64,000 bases of DNA from Trogon surrucura (GCA_020746105.1 JAJGST010000022.1:2553135-2617134), one strand, 5' to 3'. Shown: positions 30,215-41,066, counted from the first letter of the stretch. Program-made: numbers and translations. Notes: generated by a model not told the origin, from the sequence alone.

Positions 30215-31736
30215 CTATCTTCTAACAGCATCAACGCAGCTCCATTGAGGTCTGTCATCTCTCTTGGACAATATATCAATCAGCTTCTCTAATGATTGAT
30301 TGGTTTTCTCAAATGCTTCACTGTTTTTCTCAATTGCTTTCTCAATTGATTGATTGATTTTCTCAATTGATTGATTGGTTTTCTCCATTGCTATCTCAAT
30401 CACTTTCTCAATTGATTTCTCCGGTGTTCTGTTGTTTTCCTCAATTATTTTTTCCATGGCAGGAATCTGAATTTGTTGAGTACTGTCTTCACACTGTCGT
30501 GCTTTGTTGACCACTTCACTCACTGTTGGTGCCTGACCATCTCCATCTAATGCCCAGACCATTGTTGACAAGGTGTCCTTATACACTGGTGGGGCACTCC
30601 TCACAAACATCTGAATAACGGGTTTGTGGCAGGGCATTTCATCAGGGTTTAAAATTGTTTGTGGATCGCTGTAAATCACCTCTCTCACTGCTAGTTCTCT
30701 CAGGTACTTAATGCCTTTTTCCATGCTGGTCCAGTTGGTTGCATAGATGGGAATATCGCCCTTGTGGGTATACCGGCTCTTAATAGCTGTCAAGAGTCGT
30801 CTCCAGAGGCTGAGACTGTTGTCGTCTTTTGCAAGTTCCGTGTCAACGCCTGTGTTTCCAGACAGGGATCCCAGCTGTTTGGCTTCTTTACCCTTCAGAT
30901 TAATGGTATCGGCTCCTTTATCCCAGCATCGGAGTAACCACCTGTAATATGATTCACCCTCACGACGGCCAAAGTCCTTTCTCACATCTCGCATGTCCCT
31001 CAGAGTTAAAGGTTTGGCAGCTGCTTCCGATTCTGGCTCTGAACTATCTGATGACTTCCATTTAGAAGGACCCTGTCCTGGATCAGAATCATCTGATGTT
31101 GGGCGATTTGTCTTTGTTAGATGTTTCTTCCCAGTCACAGGGATACCAGCTTTCTTTCCTGAGTCTGAATCTGAGTCATCTGATGGTGCTACTTTAGAAG
31201 GGTCATGTCCTGGAGTTGTGTTATCTGTTGTTAGGGCAATTGACTTTTTCCGATGTTTCTTTCTAGTCACAGGGGCGACATTTGCTGATACACACTGAGT
31301 GCTAAAGGACACAGTTGATACTCCATGACTTGCACAAATTCCTACAGAAACGCCACAATGCCAAGAGATTCATGGGCATTAACTTCAGTATCAATAACAA
31401 TTCAATCTTTCGATCAAAATAACTGCATTCACAATAACAATCCTCAAAACCTGGTGGACTCAGTTTAGCAAACAAATGAGTATAATTTCCGAAGGTGAAA
31501 TTGAAAGTGTAGTTAGAAACAAAATTCATCATTGTGCTCTTAAGGTATTCAGGTATGCTGATCACCAAAATTATTGCAGAATACACCAACACTAAAAAAC
31601 TCAGCGCAGTGAAAATTCTCATCATGTAACCAGAACAGGCAAACCACAGAAAGATATACCAAAACACACTTGAGAGTCTGGACAAAATTTTGACACCTAA
31701 TGAGGAACCCACATTTAAAAGGACATGACATAACAT
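30215..31736 (-). pseudogene. gag: ERVL gag of provirus B with hydrophobic leader
   Basis: From 31736 a 144-codon frame holds the same three hydrophobic stretches and NXT sites as provirus A. A one-base shift near 31312 moves into a 365-codon frame: basic GKKH repeats, acidic Ser-rich linker, capsid-like REGESYYRWLLRCWDKGADT, EAKQLGSLSG and LWRRLLTAIKSRY. A C-terminal run of at least six imperfect NQSIEK-type heptads (EKSIEKVIEIAMEK, EKINQSIEKAIEK) follows, predicted to be coiled coil. Gag forms the particle shell. No zinc knuckle is seen. Confidence 0.8.
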
Positions 31737-31928
31737 TTCACAGACGGATAATATGATGTGAGCTGTCTGGTTTTTCTCTTCTAAACCTTCAGAATGTTCA
31801 AAGAAAAGTTCTAATATGCTCTCAACTGTGCCACATGGAATTTAAAGTATGTGGGCAATATATCAGAGCCCAGTTGTATCTAAGTAGCTAGTAAAATATT
31901 CTGAGACTGATTGGTGTTTGTTTTCTTT

Positions 31929-31946
31929 GCCCCATGTTGGGCACCA
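31929..31946 (-). other. Primer binding site of ERVL provirus B
   Basis: Identical 18 bases to provirus A (TGGTGCCCAACATGGGGC in minus sense), seven bases from the LTR edge. Confidence 0.6.
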
Positions 31947-31953
31947 AAAAATC

Positions 31954-32146
31954 TGTCGCGGGTTAGGGCTGGGCCGGCCACTAACGAGGACAGTCGCTCT
32001 GTAACCCCCTCTTCCCCCCCCAAATAGGAAGAGGAAAGGGAATGAGAAAGTGAGACTTATGGGTTAGAGAAGAAAAACTAAAACAGATTTAGTGAAAATA
32101 ATGGAAATAATGGTGAAAAGATAAAAGTAAAGAAATATATACAACT
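31954..32146 (-). repeat. 5' LTR of ERVL provirus B, truncated
   Basis: Only the last 193 bases of the LTR remain (TGTCGCGGG at its plus-strand left edge). Similarity to 25629-25822 ends at ACAACTATAAA. Confidence 0.8.
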
Positions 32147-32553
32147 ATAAATGTGGATACCCTAAATTTTAGTTAGCTCATCCCTGAGCTCTTTTCTAAA
32201 CAAGTATATAACTCTTGCTTGCTAATTATGAAAAGAGATCCTGACCAGCCAAGTACAGCTCATGTTGAGAGCTTGTCCGTGAGAATGAACAGATAAGACA
32301 CTTCTTGTACACCAGATGTGCATGGGAGTGAACGGGAGAGTATGATCAAAACAGACCGGGGAAAGTCTGTTTTCCCTGTGTGGTAAGAGAGTGATTGAAG
32401 GAATACATAAGCTAACCCTGGCTGTGTAGTCTGTTTTCTTGTTTTTAACCCAAAAATAGTGCTTTGTGCTAGTAAGCATAAATATGTGTGCCTGCTTGCA
32501 ATAAAGTGAATTCCGTTTTCCACCATCTCGGAGTCCGTGTGTGCTTCCCAACA
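32147..32553 (+). mobile_element. LTR-W copy, plus strand
   Basis: TGTGGATACCC ... TGCTTCCCAACA with GCAATAAAGTGAATTCC near the end. It shares most of its length with the minus-strand LTR at 14828-20332. Flanks differ (ERVL LTR left, CR1 right), so no target duplication is seen; it may be a recombination product rather than a clean solo LTR. Confidence 0.75.
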
Positions 32554-33497
32554 GTCACCCACACTGTGAAATTTTTTTTTCTCAAATTTTTATGGAACCT
32601 CCTATGTTCCAGCTTGCACCCATTGCCCCTTGTCCTGTCAATGGATGCTGCTGAAAAGAGCCTGGCTCTATCCTCCTGACACTCCCCCTTGACAAATTTA
32701 TAAACATTAATGAGGTCATCCCTCAACCTCCTCTTCTCCAAGCTAAAGAGACTCAGCTCCTTCAGCCTTTCCTCATAAGGGAGATGCTCCACTCCCTTCA
32801 CCATCTTTGTGGCTCTGCGCTGGACTCTCTCAAGCAACTCCCTGTCCTTCTTGAACTGAGGGGCCCAGAACTGGACACAATATACCAGATGCGGCCTCAC
32901 CAGGGCAGAGTAGAGGGGCAGGAAGACCTCTCTTGACCTACTTGCTATTCCTCTTCTAATACACCCCAGGATGCCATTGGCCTTCTTGGCCACGAGGGCA
33001 CATTGGTGGCTCATGGTCATCCTGCTGTCCACTAGAACCCCCAGGTCCCTTTCCCCTGCGCTGCTCTCCAGCAGGGCAGTCCCCAACCTATATTGGCACA
33101 TGGGGTAATTCTTTCCCAAGTGCAAAACTCTACACTTGCCCTTGTTGAACTGCATAAGATTTCTCTCCGCTCAGCCCTCCAGCCTGTCTAAGTCGCTCTG
33201 AATGGCAGCACAGCCTTCTGGTGTGTCAACCACTCCTCCCAGTTTTGTGTCATCAGCAAACTTGCTGACAACATTCTCTAATCCCTCATCCAGGTCATTG
33301 ATGAATATATTGAAAAGCACCTGCCTGAGTACTGACCCCTGAGGGACCCCACTAGACACAGGCATCCAGCCAGACTCTGCCCCATTGACCACAACTCTCT
33401 GGCTGCTTTCCTTCAACCAGTTAGCAACCCACCTCACTACTTGGTCATCCAGACCACACTTCCTCAGTTTATCAATGAGGATGCTGTGGGAGACATT
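32554..33497 (-). mobile_element. CR1 fragment, truncated at both ends
   Basis: Minus-strand ORF2: [37 protein letters not shown] (33437-33171), a stop, then [19 protein letters not shown] and [20 protein letters not shown] (33155-32590). The 3' UTR and 8-bp tail are missing at the left junction. It most resembles the CR1-b subfamily. Confidence 0.88.
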
Positions 33498-33530
33498 GAC
33501 ATGTGTGAATCCCTCTTTGGAAGGATTATG

Positions 33531-35164
33531 GGAGAGCGGGCTGATCTGTGGATTTTGCCCTAAACATTTCTTGTGTTTTTAACAATCCCCCAACATGGTC
33601 AGAAAACAAAACCAGTTTTTGGTCCTATGGAATGTTGTCGAGGGACAATCTGATAACGCCACAAATGCCTCAAACAGCCCTGGTGACAAATATGTGTAGG
33701 GATTAAGAAATCTTGAGGATGCAGGATTACCTTATCTCTAGCACATCTTTCAAGGAGATAGGGCATTCACACATGTTATTGAGAATTACTGGAAAGAATG
33801 CCCCTACCTGGCATTCTGCAGGTTTACCTGTAGAAAATGGTGTATAAATTGAGGCAAGGTAAAGCAAAGATTTCAACAAGAAGAAAAAGAAGAAAGAACA
33901 CAACGACGGGTGCATCCTGAACTCTGCTTTGGCTGGACCATCGCAGGAACCTGGACCGGTGATCTCTCTCTCTCTTTCTCGCTCTCCTTTTCCTCTCTAA
34001 GTACTGCAAGGACTATGATACTGTTCATTTGGTTTTATGCCTAAATTTCCTTCTTGTGATGGTTAAGTATGATATTGTCTGACTTAATATTGTGTTTAGA
34101 AGCCCTTTATTATTCACACAGAATCACAGAATCACTGAATGTTAGGGATTGGAAGGGACCTCGAAAGATCATCAAGTCCAATCTCCCTGCCAGAGCAGGA
34201 ACCCCTAGATAATGCTACATAGGAACGTGTCCAGGTAGGTCTTGAATGTCTCCAGAGAAGGAGACTCCACAATCTCTCTGGGCAGCCTGTTCCAGTGCTC
34301 CGTCACCCTCACTGAGAAGAAGATTCCTCTCAAATTTAAGCGGAACCTCTTATGTTCCAGTTTCAGCCCATTACCCCTTGTCCTATCATTGTTTGTCACC
34401 GAGAAGAGCCTGGCTCCATCCTCATGACACTCACCCTGTATATATTTGTAAACATTAATGAGGTCACCCCTCAGTCTCCTCTTCTCCAAACTAAAGAGCC
34501 CCAACTCCCTCAGTCTTTTCTCATCAGGTAGATGCTCCACTCCCTTCATCATCCTAGTTGCCCTGTGCTGGACTCTCTCCAGCAGTTCCCTGTCTTTCTT
34601 GAACTGAGGGGCCCAGAACTGGACACAATATTCCAGATGGGGTCTCACCAGGGCAGAGTAGAGGGGAAGGAGAACCTCTCTCGACCTACTAACCACTCCC
34701 CTTCTAATACACCCCAGGATGCCATTGGCCTTCCTGGCCACAAGGGCACAGTGCTGGCTCATGGCCATCCTGCTGTCCACCAAGACTCCCAGGTCCCTTT
34801 CCCCTACACTGCTCTCTGATAAGTCATTCCCCAACTTATACTGGAACCTGGGGTTGTTCCTACCCAGATGCAAGACTCTACACTTACCCTTGTTATATTT
34901 CATTATTTTTTTCCCCGCCTAACTCTCCAGTTAAGTTATTGTAAGTTAATTGCTTATTTCGCCTTTTTTTCTGGTTTTTGTTATATTGTCTGCCCTACCA
35001 TGCTTATGAATTTGAGTCAATTGTCATGAGTCCGACCTATAGATTGTGATAAATTAATAAATGTTTGTGAATGGGCCTTGAGACTTGTTTCACAATTGTC
35101 CACGCTGGTGGTGTATTACGAATCTGAAAGTCACTGGTCCCTCTCTGCTGGGTGGAACATGACA
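33531..35164 (+). mobile_element. LTR-S, nearly complete, split by CR1
   Basis: 33531-34111 and 34932-35164 match LTR-S over its whole length, ending GGAACATGACA. The right edge meets satellite at CCATG, the same monomer position as most other LTR-S copies. The left edge abuts a CR1, so the left satellite flank is gone. Confidence 0.85.
34112..34931 (-). mobile_element. CR1 3' fragment inserted in LTR-S
   Basis: 5'-truncated minus-strand CR1. One frame (34903-34205) is open for 232 codons, covering the ORF2 C-terminus from [15 protein letters not shown] to [14 protein letters not shown]. The 3' end lies at CACACAGAATCACAG (34115-34130). Confidence 0.9.
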
Positions 35165-37116
35165 CCATGGATCTCCGAACCCTAACCCTAACCAGGACCC
35201 TGCACCTCTGGGTTCAGCCTGCTGTCATAATGGCCATGAGTGTCCCAAAATCAGAAAGTTGTGGGTGGAGCACTGTTGGTGCAGTGCGATGCTCCCCTTG
35301 GAATGCCTTGTCCAGCCCACGTCTCTGCAGCTCCAAGCTCTACAGAACTCTGAACCCTAGCCCTAACCAGGACCCTGCACGTCTGGATTGAGCCTGATGT
35401 CTCTATGGCTATGGGTGTCCCAAAATTAGAAATGTGTGGTTGGAGCACTGTTGGTGCAGTGCGATGTTCCCCTTGGAATGCCTTGTTCAGCCCATGTGTC
35501 TCTGCAGCTCCGAGCTTTATGGAGCTCTGAACCTAAACCTAACCAGGACCCTGCACCTCAGGGTTCATGTTGATGTCATAATGGCTCTGAGTGTTGCCAA
35601 ATCAGAAATGTGTGGGTGGAGCACTGTTGGTGCCGTGCCGTGCTCCCCTTGCAATGCCTTGTCCAGCCCAAGTGTCCCTGCAGCTCCAGGCTTTATGGAT
35701 CTTTGAACCCTAACCCTAAATCAGGACCCTGCACCACAGGGTTCAGCCTGATGTCTTAATGGCCATGGACATCCCAAAATCTGAAAGTTGTGGGTGGAGC
35801 ACTGTTGGTACAGTGCTGTGCTCCCCTTAGAATGCTTTGTCTAGTGCAAGTGTCTCTGCAGTAAAAGGCTCTATGGATCATTGAAATCTAATCCTAAGTA
35901 GGATCCCATAACTCTGGGTTCAGCCTGAAGTCTCAATGGCCGTGCATGTCCCAAAATCAGAAAGCTGAGTGTGGAGCACTGTTGGTGCAGTGCCGTGCTC
36001 CTCTTAGAGTGCCGTGTCCAGCCCACATCTCTCTGCAGCTCCGGGCTTTATGGAACTCTAAACACTAATCCTAACAAGGACCCTGCATGTCTGGATTCAA
36101 CCTAATGTCATAATGGCCATGAGTGTCCCAAAATCAGAAAGGTGTGAATGGAACAATGTTGGTACAGTGACATGCTCCCCTTGGAATTCCTTGTCCAGCC
36201 CACATGTCTCTGCAGCTCCGGACTCTATGGATCTCTGAACCCTTACCCTAACCAGGACCCTGCACGTCCGGGTTCAGCCTGATGTCTCTATTGCCATGGG
36301 TGTCCCAAAATCAGAAAGGTGTGAATGGAACACTGTTGGTACAGTGACATGCTCCCCTTGGAATTCCTTGTCCAGCCCAAGTGTCTCTGCAGCTCCAGGC
36401 TCTATGGATCTCTGAACCCTAACCCTTATCAGGACCCTACACCTCTGGGTTCAACCTGATGTCATAATGGCCATGAGTGTCCCAAAATCAGAAAGGTGTG
36501 GGTGGAGCACTGTTGGTGCACTGATGTGCTCCCTTTGGAGTGCCTTGTTCAGCCCAAGTGTCTCTGCAGCTCCAGGCTCTATGCATCTCTGAACCATAAC
36601 ACTAACCACGACCCTCTACTTCTGGTTTCAGTCTGATGTCTCTATGGCCATGGCTGTCCCAAAATCAGAAATATGTGGGTGGAGCACTTGCTGGTGTAGT
36701 TGACGTGCTCCCCTAGCAGTGCGTTGTCCAGCCCACGTGTCTCTGAATCTTCAGGCTCTATGGATCTCTGAACCCTAACCCTAACCAGGACCCTGCACGT
36801 CCGGGTTCAGTCTGATGTCTCTAACGCCATGAGTGTCCCTATATCAGAAAGGTGTGGGTGGAGTACTGTTGGTGCAGTGCCATGCTCCCCTTGGATTGCT
36901 TTGTCCAGTCCAAGTGTCTCTGTAGCTCCAGCGTTTACGATATTCTGAACCATAACCTTAACCAGGACCCTGCACGTCCGGGTTCAGTCTGATGTCTCTA
37001 GGGCCATGAGTGTCCCAAAATCAGAAAGGTGTGGGTGGAGGACTGTTGCTGCAGTGTTGTGCTCCCCTTGGAATGTCTTTTGCAGAACAAGTGTCTGTGC
37101 AGCTCCAGGCTCTATG
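35165..37116 (+). repeat. Satellite array, 11 monomers of ~178 bp
   Basis: Telomere-like blocks (AACCCTAACCCTAACC and decayed forms) recur at about 35169, 35350, 35530, 35704, 35883, 36058, 36235, 36413, 36590, 36770 and 36946, spacing 174-181 bp. Each monomer also has CAGCCTGATGTC, GGCCATGAGTGTCCCAAAAT, GGGTGGAGCACTGTTGGTG and AGCCCAAGTGTCTCTGCAGC. Short open frames across the array are repeat shadows, not genes. The array ends at CTATG, where LTR-S starts. Confidence 0.95.
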
Positions 37117-37305
37117 TGTAGCGGAATGATTCGTGGATTTTGCCTTAAACATTTCTTGTCATTTTTACAACCCCCCACATTGGTCAGAAAACCAAACCAG
37201 TTTTTGGTCCTATGGAATGTTGTAGAGGGGCGATCTGATAAGGCTACAAATGCCTCAGACAGCCCTGGTGACAAATATGTGTAGGGATTAGGAAATCTTG
37301 GGGAT
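37117..37305 (+). mobile_element. LTR-S, first 189 bases
   Basis: TGTAGCGGAATGATTCG ... GGAAATCTTGGGGA, then lost at the join to provirus H. The join region GGAAATCTTGGGGATTTCC forms a small inverted repeat. Confidence 0.85.
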
Positions 37306-37722
37306 TTCCTAAGATTTCCCCAGAACCCACTCACTTACGGTGTTCTGTTGTTGTTCTAAACTTTCAGGCTTTGAAACTATAGGAAAACGCTGATTCATTT
37401 CAATATCTAAATACTGTTTACAACATTCGATAAATCCTTCTCCCCTATATAAACGCCTACAGCTATTACACAACAATACAAAAGTATATATATATCACTG
37501 CTAAAACAAGTAAAATTATTACAACACTGCCCACATGTTAACCTTAACAATATCGTATAGCCACAATAACTAAACAAACTATTCCTAGCTACCTTGACAG
37601 ACTGGTGAAACGCTTGGTTTCCAAAAATCCCTCTGGAGAGGATTTTTTTCAACAATGACACATGGATCCCAATATAACAAATTCAGTTCCCTTTTAACTT
37701 GCTCCGCTAAGGATCTGGTGAG
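37306..37722 (-). other. Post-integrase / env-start region of provirus H
   Basis: Contains an 84-codon minus-strand frame (37661-37407) with VKVARNSLFSYCGY and a hydrophobic YILLYCCVIAVGVYI stretch. It could be an env leader or accessory reading frame; no family recognised. The left edge is a junction with LTR-S. Confidence 0.5.
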
Positions 37723-37822
37723 TCGCCGTCTACATCACTTTTGGTGGTCATTTGCTGTTGATGTACGGTTCGCGTGAATTGGCTCGGCACCCACACTGGT
37801 CCTGCTCCTGTTGAAACACACT

Positions 37823-38278
37823 TGTTGCGGGCCTTGCTGGCGCCATAACATTGCAGCCTGCGCTTGGGAGAATACCTTAGATTCTTTGATCCTCGAGGTC
37901 AGCCTTCTGATGATGTGCCTCCCTGAAGCAAACAAGTCACGGATCATTAAGGTCAGTCTGCCCTTGTTTTGCTTCCTTGAAGCAAAACAAGGTTACAAAT
38001 CTTTCTTGTTTGTCACTGAGAACAAAGACACTGGACATCTGGAGGTGCAACGTCCTGACAGTTTAAGTGTAGGCATATTAGATGTAACCGCACCAATCAG
38101 TAACTGTTGTAGTAGATAGAATGTAGTAATAACCAATGAGATAACAGAAAGTGTAATGTACTGAGAGTTGAAAGAGTATAAATGTTTGGTAGAAAAGAAT
38201 AAAGTTGGATCTGTTTGTTCGCGCTCATATTGAGTCGTTGCCTGCAGTTCCTGTTTCTCCAGCATGAGGCTCCCCGCA
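37823..38278 (+). repeat. 5' LTR-V of the young provirus (456 bp)
   Basis: TGTTGCGGGCC ... GGCTCCCCGCA. Regulatory text: two CCAAT boxes (CACCAATCAG and AACCAATGAG, about 38090 and 38132), TATAAAT at 38177-38183 and poly(A) signal AATAAA at 38198-38203. A perfect 14-bp inverted repeat with a 3-base loop lies at 37962-37992 in U3. I find no difference from the 3' copy on reading both through. Confidence 0.93.
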
Positions 38279-38281
38279 TCT

Positions 38282-38299
38282 TGGTGACCCCGACGTGAT
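38282..38299 (+). other. Primer binding site, tRNA-Trp type
   Basis: TGGTGACCCCGACGTGAT three bases after the LTR, the primer site used by avian alpharetroviruses. Confidence 0.9.
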
Positions 38300-38436
38300 C
38301 CTGCAGGAGCTGCCGTGCGATGAAGAGGAACGTAAGAAACCCGTGGCGGTTGCGACCGGGCGTTCGAGAGAGACGCGAGTGGCCACTGTCGACCGGTGAG
38401 TCGGAGCTCACAATACGAGCTGTTTTTGTGCACGGG

Positions 38437-39549
38437 ATGGGAAGCGCTGCATCAGCGATTGAAAAGGCGACCGTGGAAGCCATTTTATGTGTGGCTCAAA
38501 GAGCAGGGGAATCGCTGGATCGAACCCTGCTGACAAACTTATTACATTGGGCACGGCGCCGTGGTTATTTAAATGACTCAATTGACGTTTTTAAAGATGC
38601 TGTGTGGAAGGAGGTGGGGCAAGATATTTGGGAAGCAGTACAGACAGGGAATAAGGAAGCGAAAGCAATAGCCCCGACATATCGCCAGTTACGATTACTG
38701 ATAGAACGCATGGGAGCAGAGGCTGAGGTAGAAGTTGCTGCTAAAACACTGTATACAGTTGCTGCTGAGAAATTGGCTACTCCGTCTTCAGATTCCTCAG
38801 TAAAAAATTCACAAGATACCCCTCTCCCGGTCGCCGCACCGGCACGCCGAGGTCCTTATGATGATCTCATCCCACCATGGGAGCCACCCGAACCCACTCT
38901 GCCCCCACCTCCCTCAGCTCCCCCTGGGACTATTGATCCGGCGACAGTGCCGTTACCTGAAGATATGGAAGTAGATGAATCCCTAGAAATGTTGATTCAG
39001 AAACAGACAGAAGTTATGACCAAGCTGTTAGAAGAAATGCAGCGATTGGATAAAGGGGCGCAGTCTAACATAATTCGAGAAAAATACCGTAAAGCTCATC
39101 AAGCTATAGTAGATGGACTCAAAAATTTTGAAAAGCAATTTGATAAGGCTGAATCTTCTGGTCCTCGACGTAATCGGCGTGTTTGGGTGATTAACATGTT
39201 AAAAAACGAGGAATGGGACTGTGAGTCAGTTAATCACTATTTAGAATCGAACGGAGAACCCCGACTAACAGAAACTGAGATAAGTGACATTCAGGCATAT
39301 CTTAAGCGTAATCCACCTAAAAAAACTCGCCTCCTTAGTATACTCTCTAAGAGAGGAGGAAAAGTAAAGGAGCGAGACGTATTAGCCCCATGGGCTCGGA
39401 AACGGGAGAAAATGAACAACCCGCCATTAATCTTTAGTTCCACGGAATGGCGTGAAGTAGGAGACTTTTTGTGGGACTGTACTCTAGAGGGAGGAACAGA
39501 AGCGGAAGAACTAGGAACAGTTTGGAAGGCCGTGATGCGCACACTCTAG
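38437..39549 (+). CDS. gag: gag N-terminal (matrix and linker) of the young provirus
   Basis: I choose ATG 38437 because it gives MGSAAS, with the Gly2 needed for N-myristoylation; an in-frame ATG at 38320 lies in the leader. The 370-residue frame has a matrix-like helical region (about 1-110), a Pro-rich linker (PPWEPPEPTLPPPPSAPP, near 180-200), a coiled-coil-like stretch (MLIQKQTEVMTKLLEEMQRL) and a second helical repeat resembling the matrix motif (VWVINMLKNEEWDCESVNHY). A 2-base insertion around 39546 closes the frame; related text (EVMQAEKRVAAAAIEALEGG) continues in another frame. Provirus H has the same gag type at 50616-50371. Confidence 0.75.
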   Translation: MGSAASAIEKATVEAILCVAQRAGESLDRTLLTNLLHWARRRGYLNDSIDVFKDAVWKEVGQDIWEAVQTGNKEAKAIAPTYRQLRLLIERMGAEAEVEVAAKTLYTVAAEKLATPSSDSSVKNSQDTPLPVAAPARRGPYDDLIPPWEPPEPTLPPPPSAPPGTIDPATVPLPEDMEVDESLEMLIQKQTEVMTKLLEEMQRLDKGAQSNIIREKYRKAHQAIVDGLKNFEKQFDKAESSGPRRNRRVWVINMLKNEEWDCESVNHYLESNGEPRLTETEISDIQAYLKRNPPKKTRLLSILSKRGGKVKERDVLAPWARKREKMNNPPLIFSSTEWREVGDFLWDCTLEGGTEAEELGTVWKAVMRTL

Positions 39550-39664
39550 AAGTCATGCAAGCAGAAAAGAGAGTTGCTGCGGCGGCGATCGAGGCGTTGG
39601 AGGGGGGGCAGGAGAGGAGGAAGGCAAGGGAAGAAACTCCCTGCTCGTCCCGACTGGGTCGAAG

Positions 39665-39996
39665 AAAAAAAAAAAAAAAAAAAGAGAAACTGCACTGCGT
39701 TGCAGAATTAAGACTTTCGTCCTTGAGCTGAGCTCTTTTCTAAACAAGTGCATAACTCTTGCTTGCTAATTATGAAAAGAGACCCTGGCCAGCCAGGTAC
39801 AGCTCATGTTGAGAGCTTGTCCGTGAGAATGAAGATAAGACGCTTCTTGTACACCAGATGTGCATGGGAGTGAACGGGAGAGTATTATCAAAACAGACCT
39901 GGGAAATTCTGCTCTCCCTGTGTGATAACAGAGTGACTGAAGTAATACTTGAGCTAATAAAAAACAAAAAAAACAAAAAAAAAAAAAAAAAAAAAA
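39665..39996 (+). other. LTR-W scrap between two A-tracts inside gag
   Basis: A19 at 39665-39683, then LTR-W sequence (GTTGCAGAATTAAGACTTTCG to GTAATACTTGAGCTAATAAAA), then an A-rich stretch ending in A22 (39975-39996) and a G8 run. It sits between matrix and capsid coding regions and breaks gag. The A-tracts look like poly(A) captured by template switching, which is inference. Confidence 0.8.
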
Positions 39997-40136
39997 GGTG
40001 GGGGGGGAGAAAAGAAGGAAGATCAGGATGAACCCCTGAAAGAGATCCAGAGGAGGATGACAGTTCCTTTGATGTTGGTCCTGACGACCCCGAGGCAGAA
40101 CCCAACCTTTATCCTCCGCTCACGCCGAATAGAGCC

Positions 40137-41066
40137 ATGGTGGCATCTGCACCTCCTGCTCAGGACGTTTTTTCGGGACTTTCGGAAAAAGGAAAGGGGC
40201 TGTCAAAATCTGTTTCGCAGCTGTGTCAAAATAAGGGTCAGATGAACTCTCTTGTTCCACTCAATTCTCAACCCCCACCCTGTGCACCCCCTCCCTTATC
40301 TTCTCCACAGGTTTGTCCAGCACTGTCTTCTATTACTAGGGTTCAGATTTCCCTGACGGATATTTTAACCGATCGTGATGAGCATGGTTTCCTTAACACT
40401 GACTTTTTTCCTGAGGTAGTTAAAGCTATGCCAGTAGTCATGCATACGTGGCCGGATGGGACTCAGGCACCAGACCATCAACAGATTTCTTATATCATGC
40501 TGAAAGAGTTGCGGCGTACGGTTGCTGAATCGGGTATTCAATCATCCTATACTGAAAATTTAATAGAAACAATGAAAGAGGCTTTTCTTATGGTTCCTCA
40601 TGATTGGAAGGTGGTATTTAAGTTGATTTTAACACCCAGCCAATATACAATTTGGTATGTAGAATACAGGGAATTATGTATATCCAATGCTACAGTAGCT
40701 CAAAATAATAATGCTCCAATTAACCTGGATCAGCTGTTGGGGGAGGGTCAGTTTGCGAATCCACAGCTTCAAGCTCATTTTACTACAGAACTTTTACAGC
40801 TCGCTGCACAATTAGCAACAAAAGCTTTTAAAAAGATTCCTGACATGAAAAAATCAAGCAAACGTTTTGGCACTATCAGACAAGCTAACGATGAACCCTA
40901 CCTTCAATTTATTGATCAATTACAAGGAGCTATTGAAAGACAGGTAGATGGACCAGAGGCAGCAGATGCATTATTACTGCAGCTTGCTGTGGAGAATGCT
41001 AACACGGGCTGTAAAAGAATTCTGGAGATGCTGAGATGCACTAACAAAACAGCTGCCGTTCTGTAA
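40137..41066 (+). CDS. gag: gag capsid of the young provirus
   Basis: A 309-residue open frame. A Pro-rich start (PPPCAPPPLSSPQVCP) leads to a capsid N-terminal domain (LTDRDEHGFLNTDFFPEV, VPHDWKVVFKLILTPSQYTI). The C-terminal domain has a major-homology-like QANDEPYLQFIDQLQGAIER and ALLLQLAVENANTGCKRIL. It ends at TAA 41064-41066 with no nucleocapsid zinc knuckle: the next bases are RNase H, so nucleocapsid, protease and RT were lost in one join near 41067. The real start is unclear because upstream text (EDPNEPL-like, ~40020) is shifted. Confidence 0.78.
   Translation: MVASAPPAQDVFSGLSEKGKGLSKSVSQLCQNKGQMNSLVPLNSQPPPCAPPPLSSPQVCPALSSITRVQISLTDILTDRDEHGFLNTDFFPEVVKAMPVVMHTWPDGTQAPDHQQISYIMLKELRRTVAESGIQSSYTENLIETMKEAFLMVPHDWKVVFKLILTPSQYTIWYVEYRELCISNATVAQNNNAPINLDQLLGEGQFANPQLQAHFTTELLQLAAQLATKAFKKIPDMKKSSKRFGTIRQANDEPYLQFIDQLQGAIERQVDGPEAADALLLQLAVENANTGCKRILEMLRCTNKTAAVL

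Larger units (their letters stand above)
25629..32146 (-). mobile_element. ERVL provirus B, env-less, nearly complete
   Basis: Minus-strand class III provirus: truncated 5' LTR (32146-31954), primer site (31946-31929), gag (31736-30215), protease (29941-29624), RT (29569-28505), RNase H (28441-27600), integrase (to 26776), a 320-bp non-coding stretch, a purine tract and 3' LTR (26456-25629). No envelope is present, as is usual for ERVL. Stops and shifts in every gene make it defective. The 5' LTR is cut where LTR-W begins, so no target duplication can be read. Confidence 0.88.

Noticed and set aside
35165..35200. Interstitial telomere or chromosome end
   Set aside because: The TTAGGG-like units occur only two or three at a time inside a longer monomer; not a telomere array.
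35165..37116. Several 60-135 codon frames over the satellite arrays
   Set aside because: They repeat with the monomer and follow no codon pattern; shadows of the tandem repeat.
39549..39731. Small basic Lys-rich protein ending in a poly-Lys run
   Set aside because: The Lys run is a translated A-tract, and its upstream part is the shifted continuation of gag.
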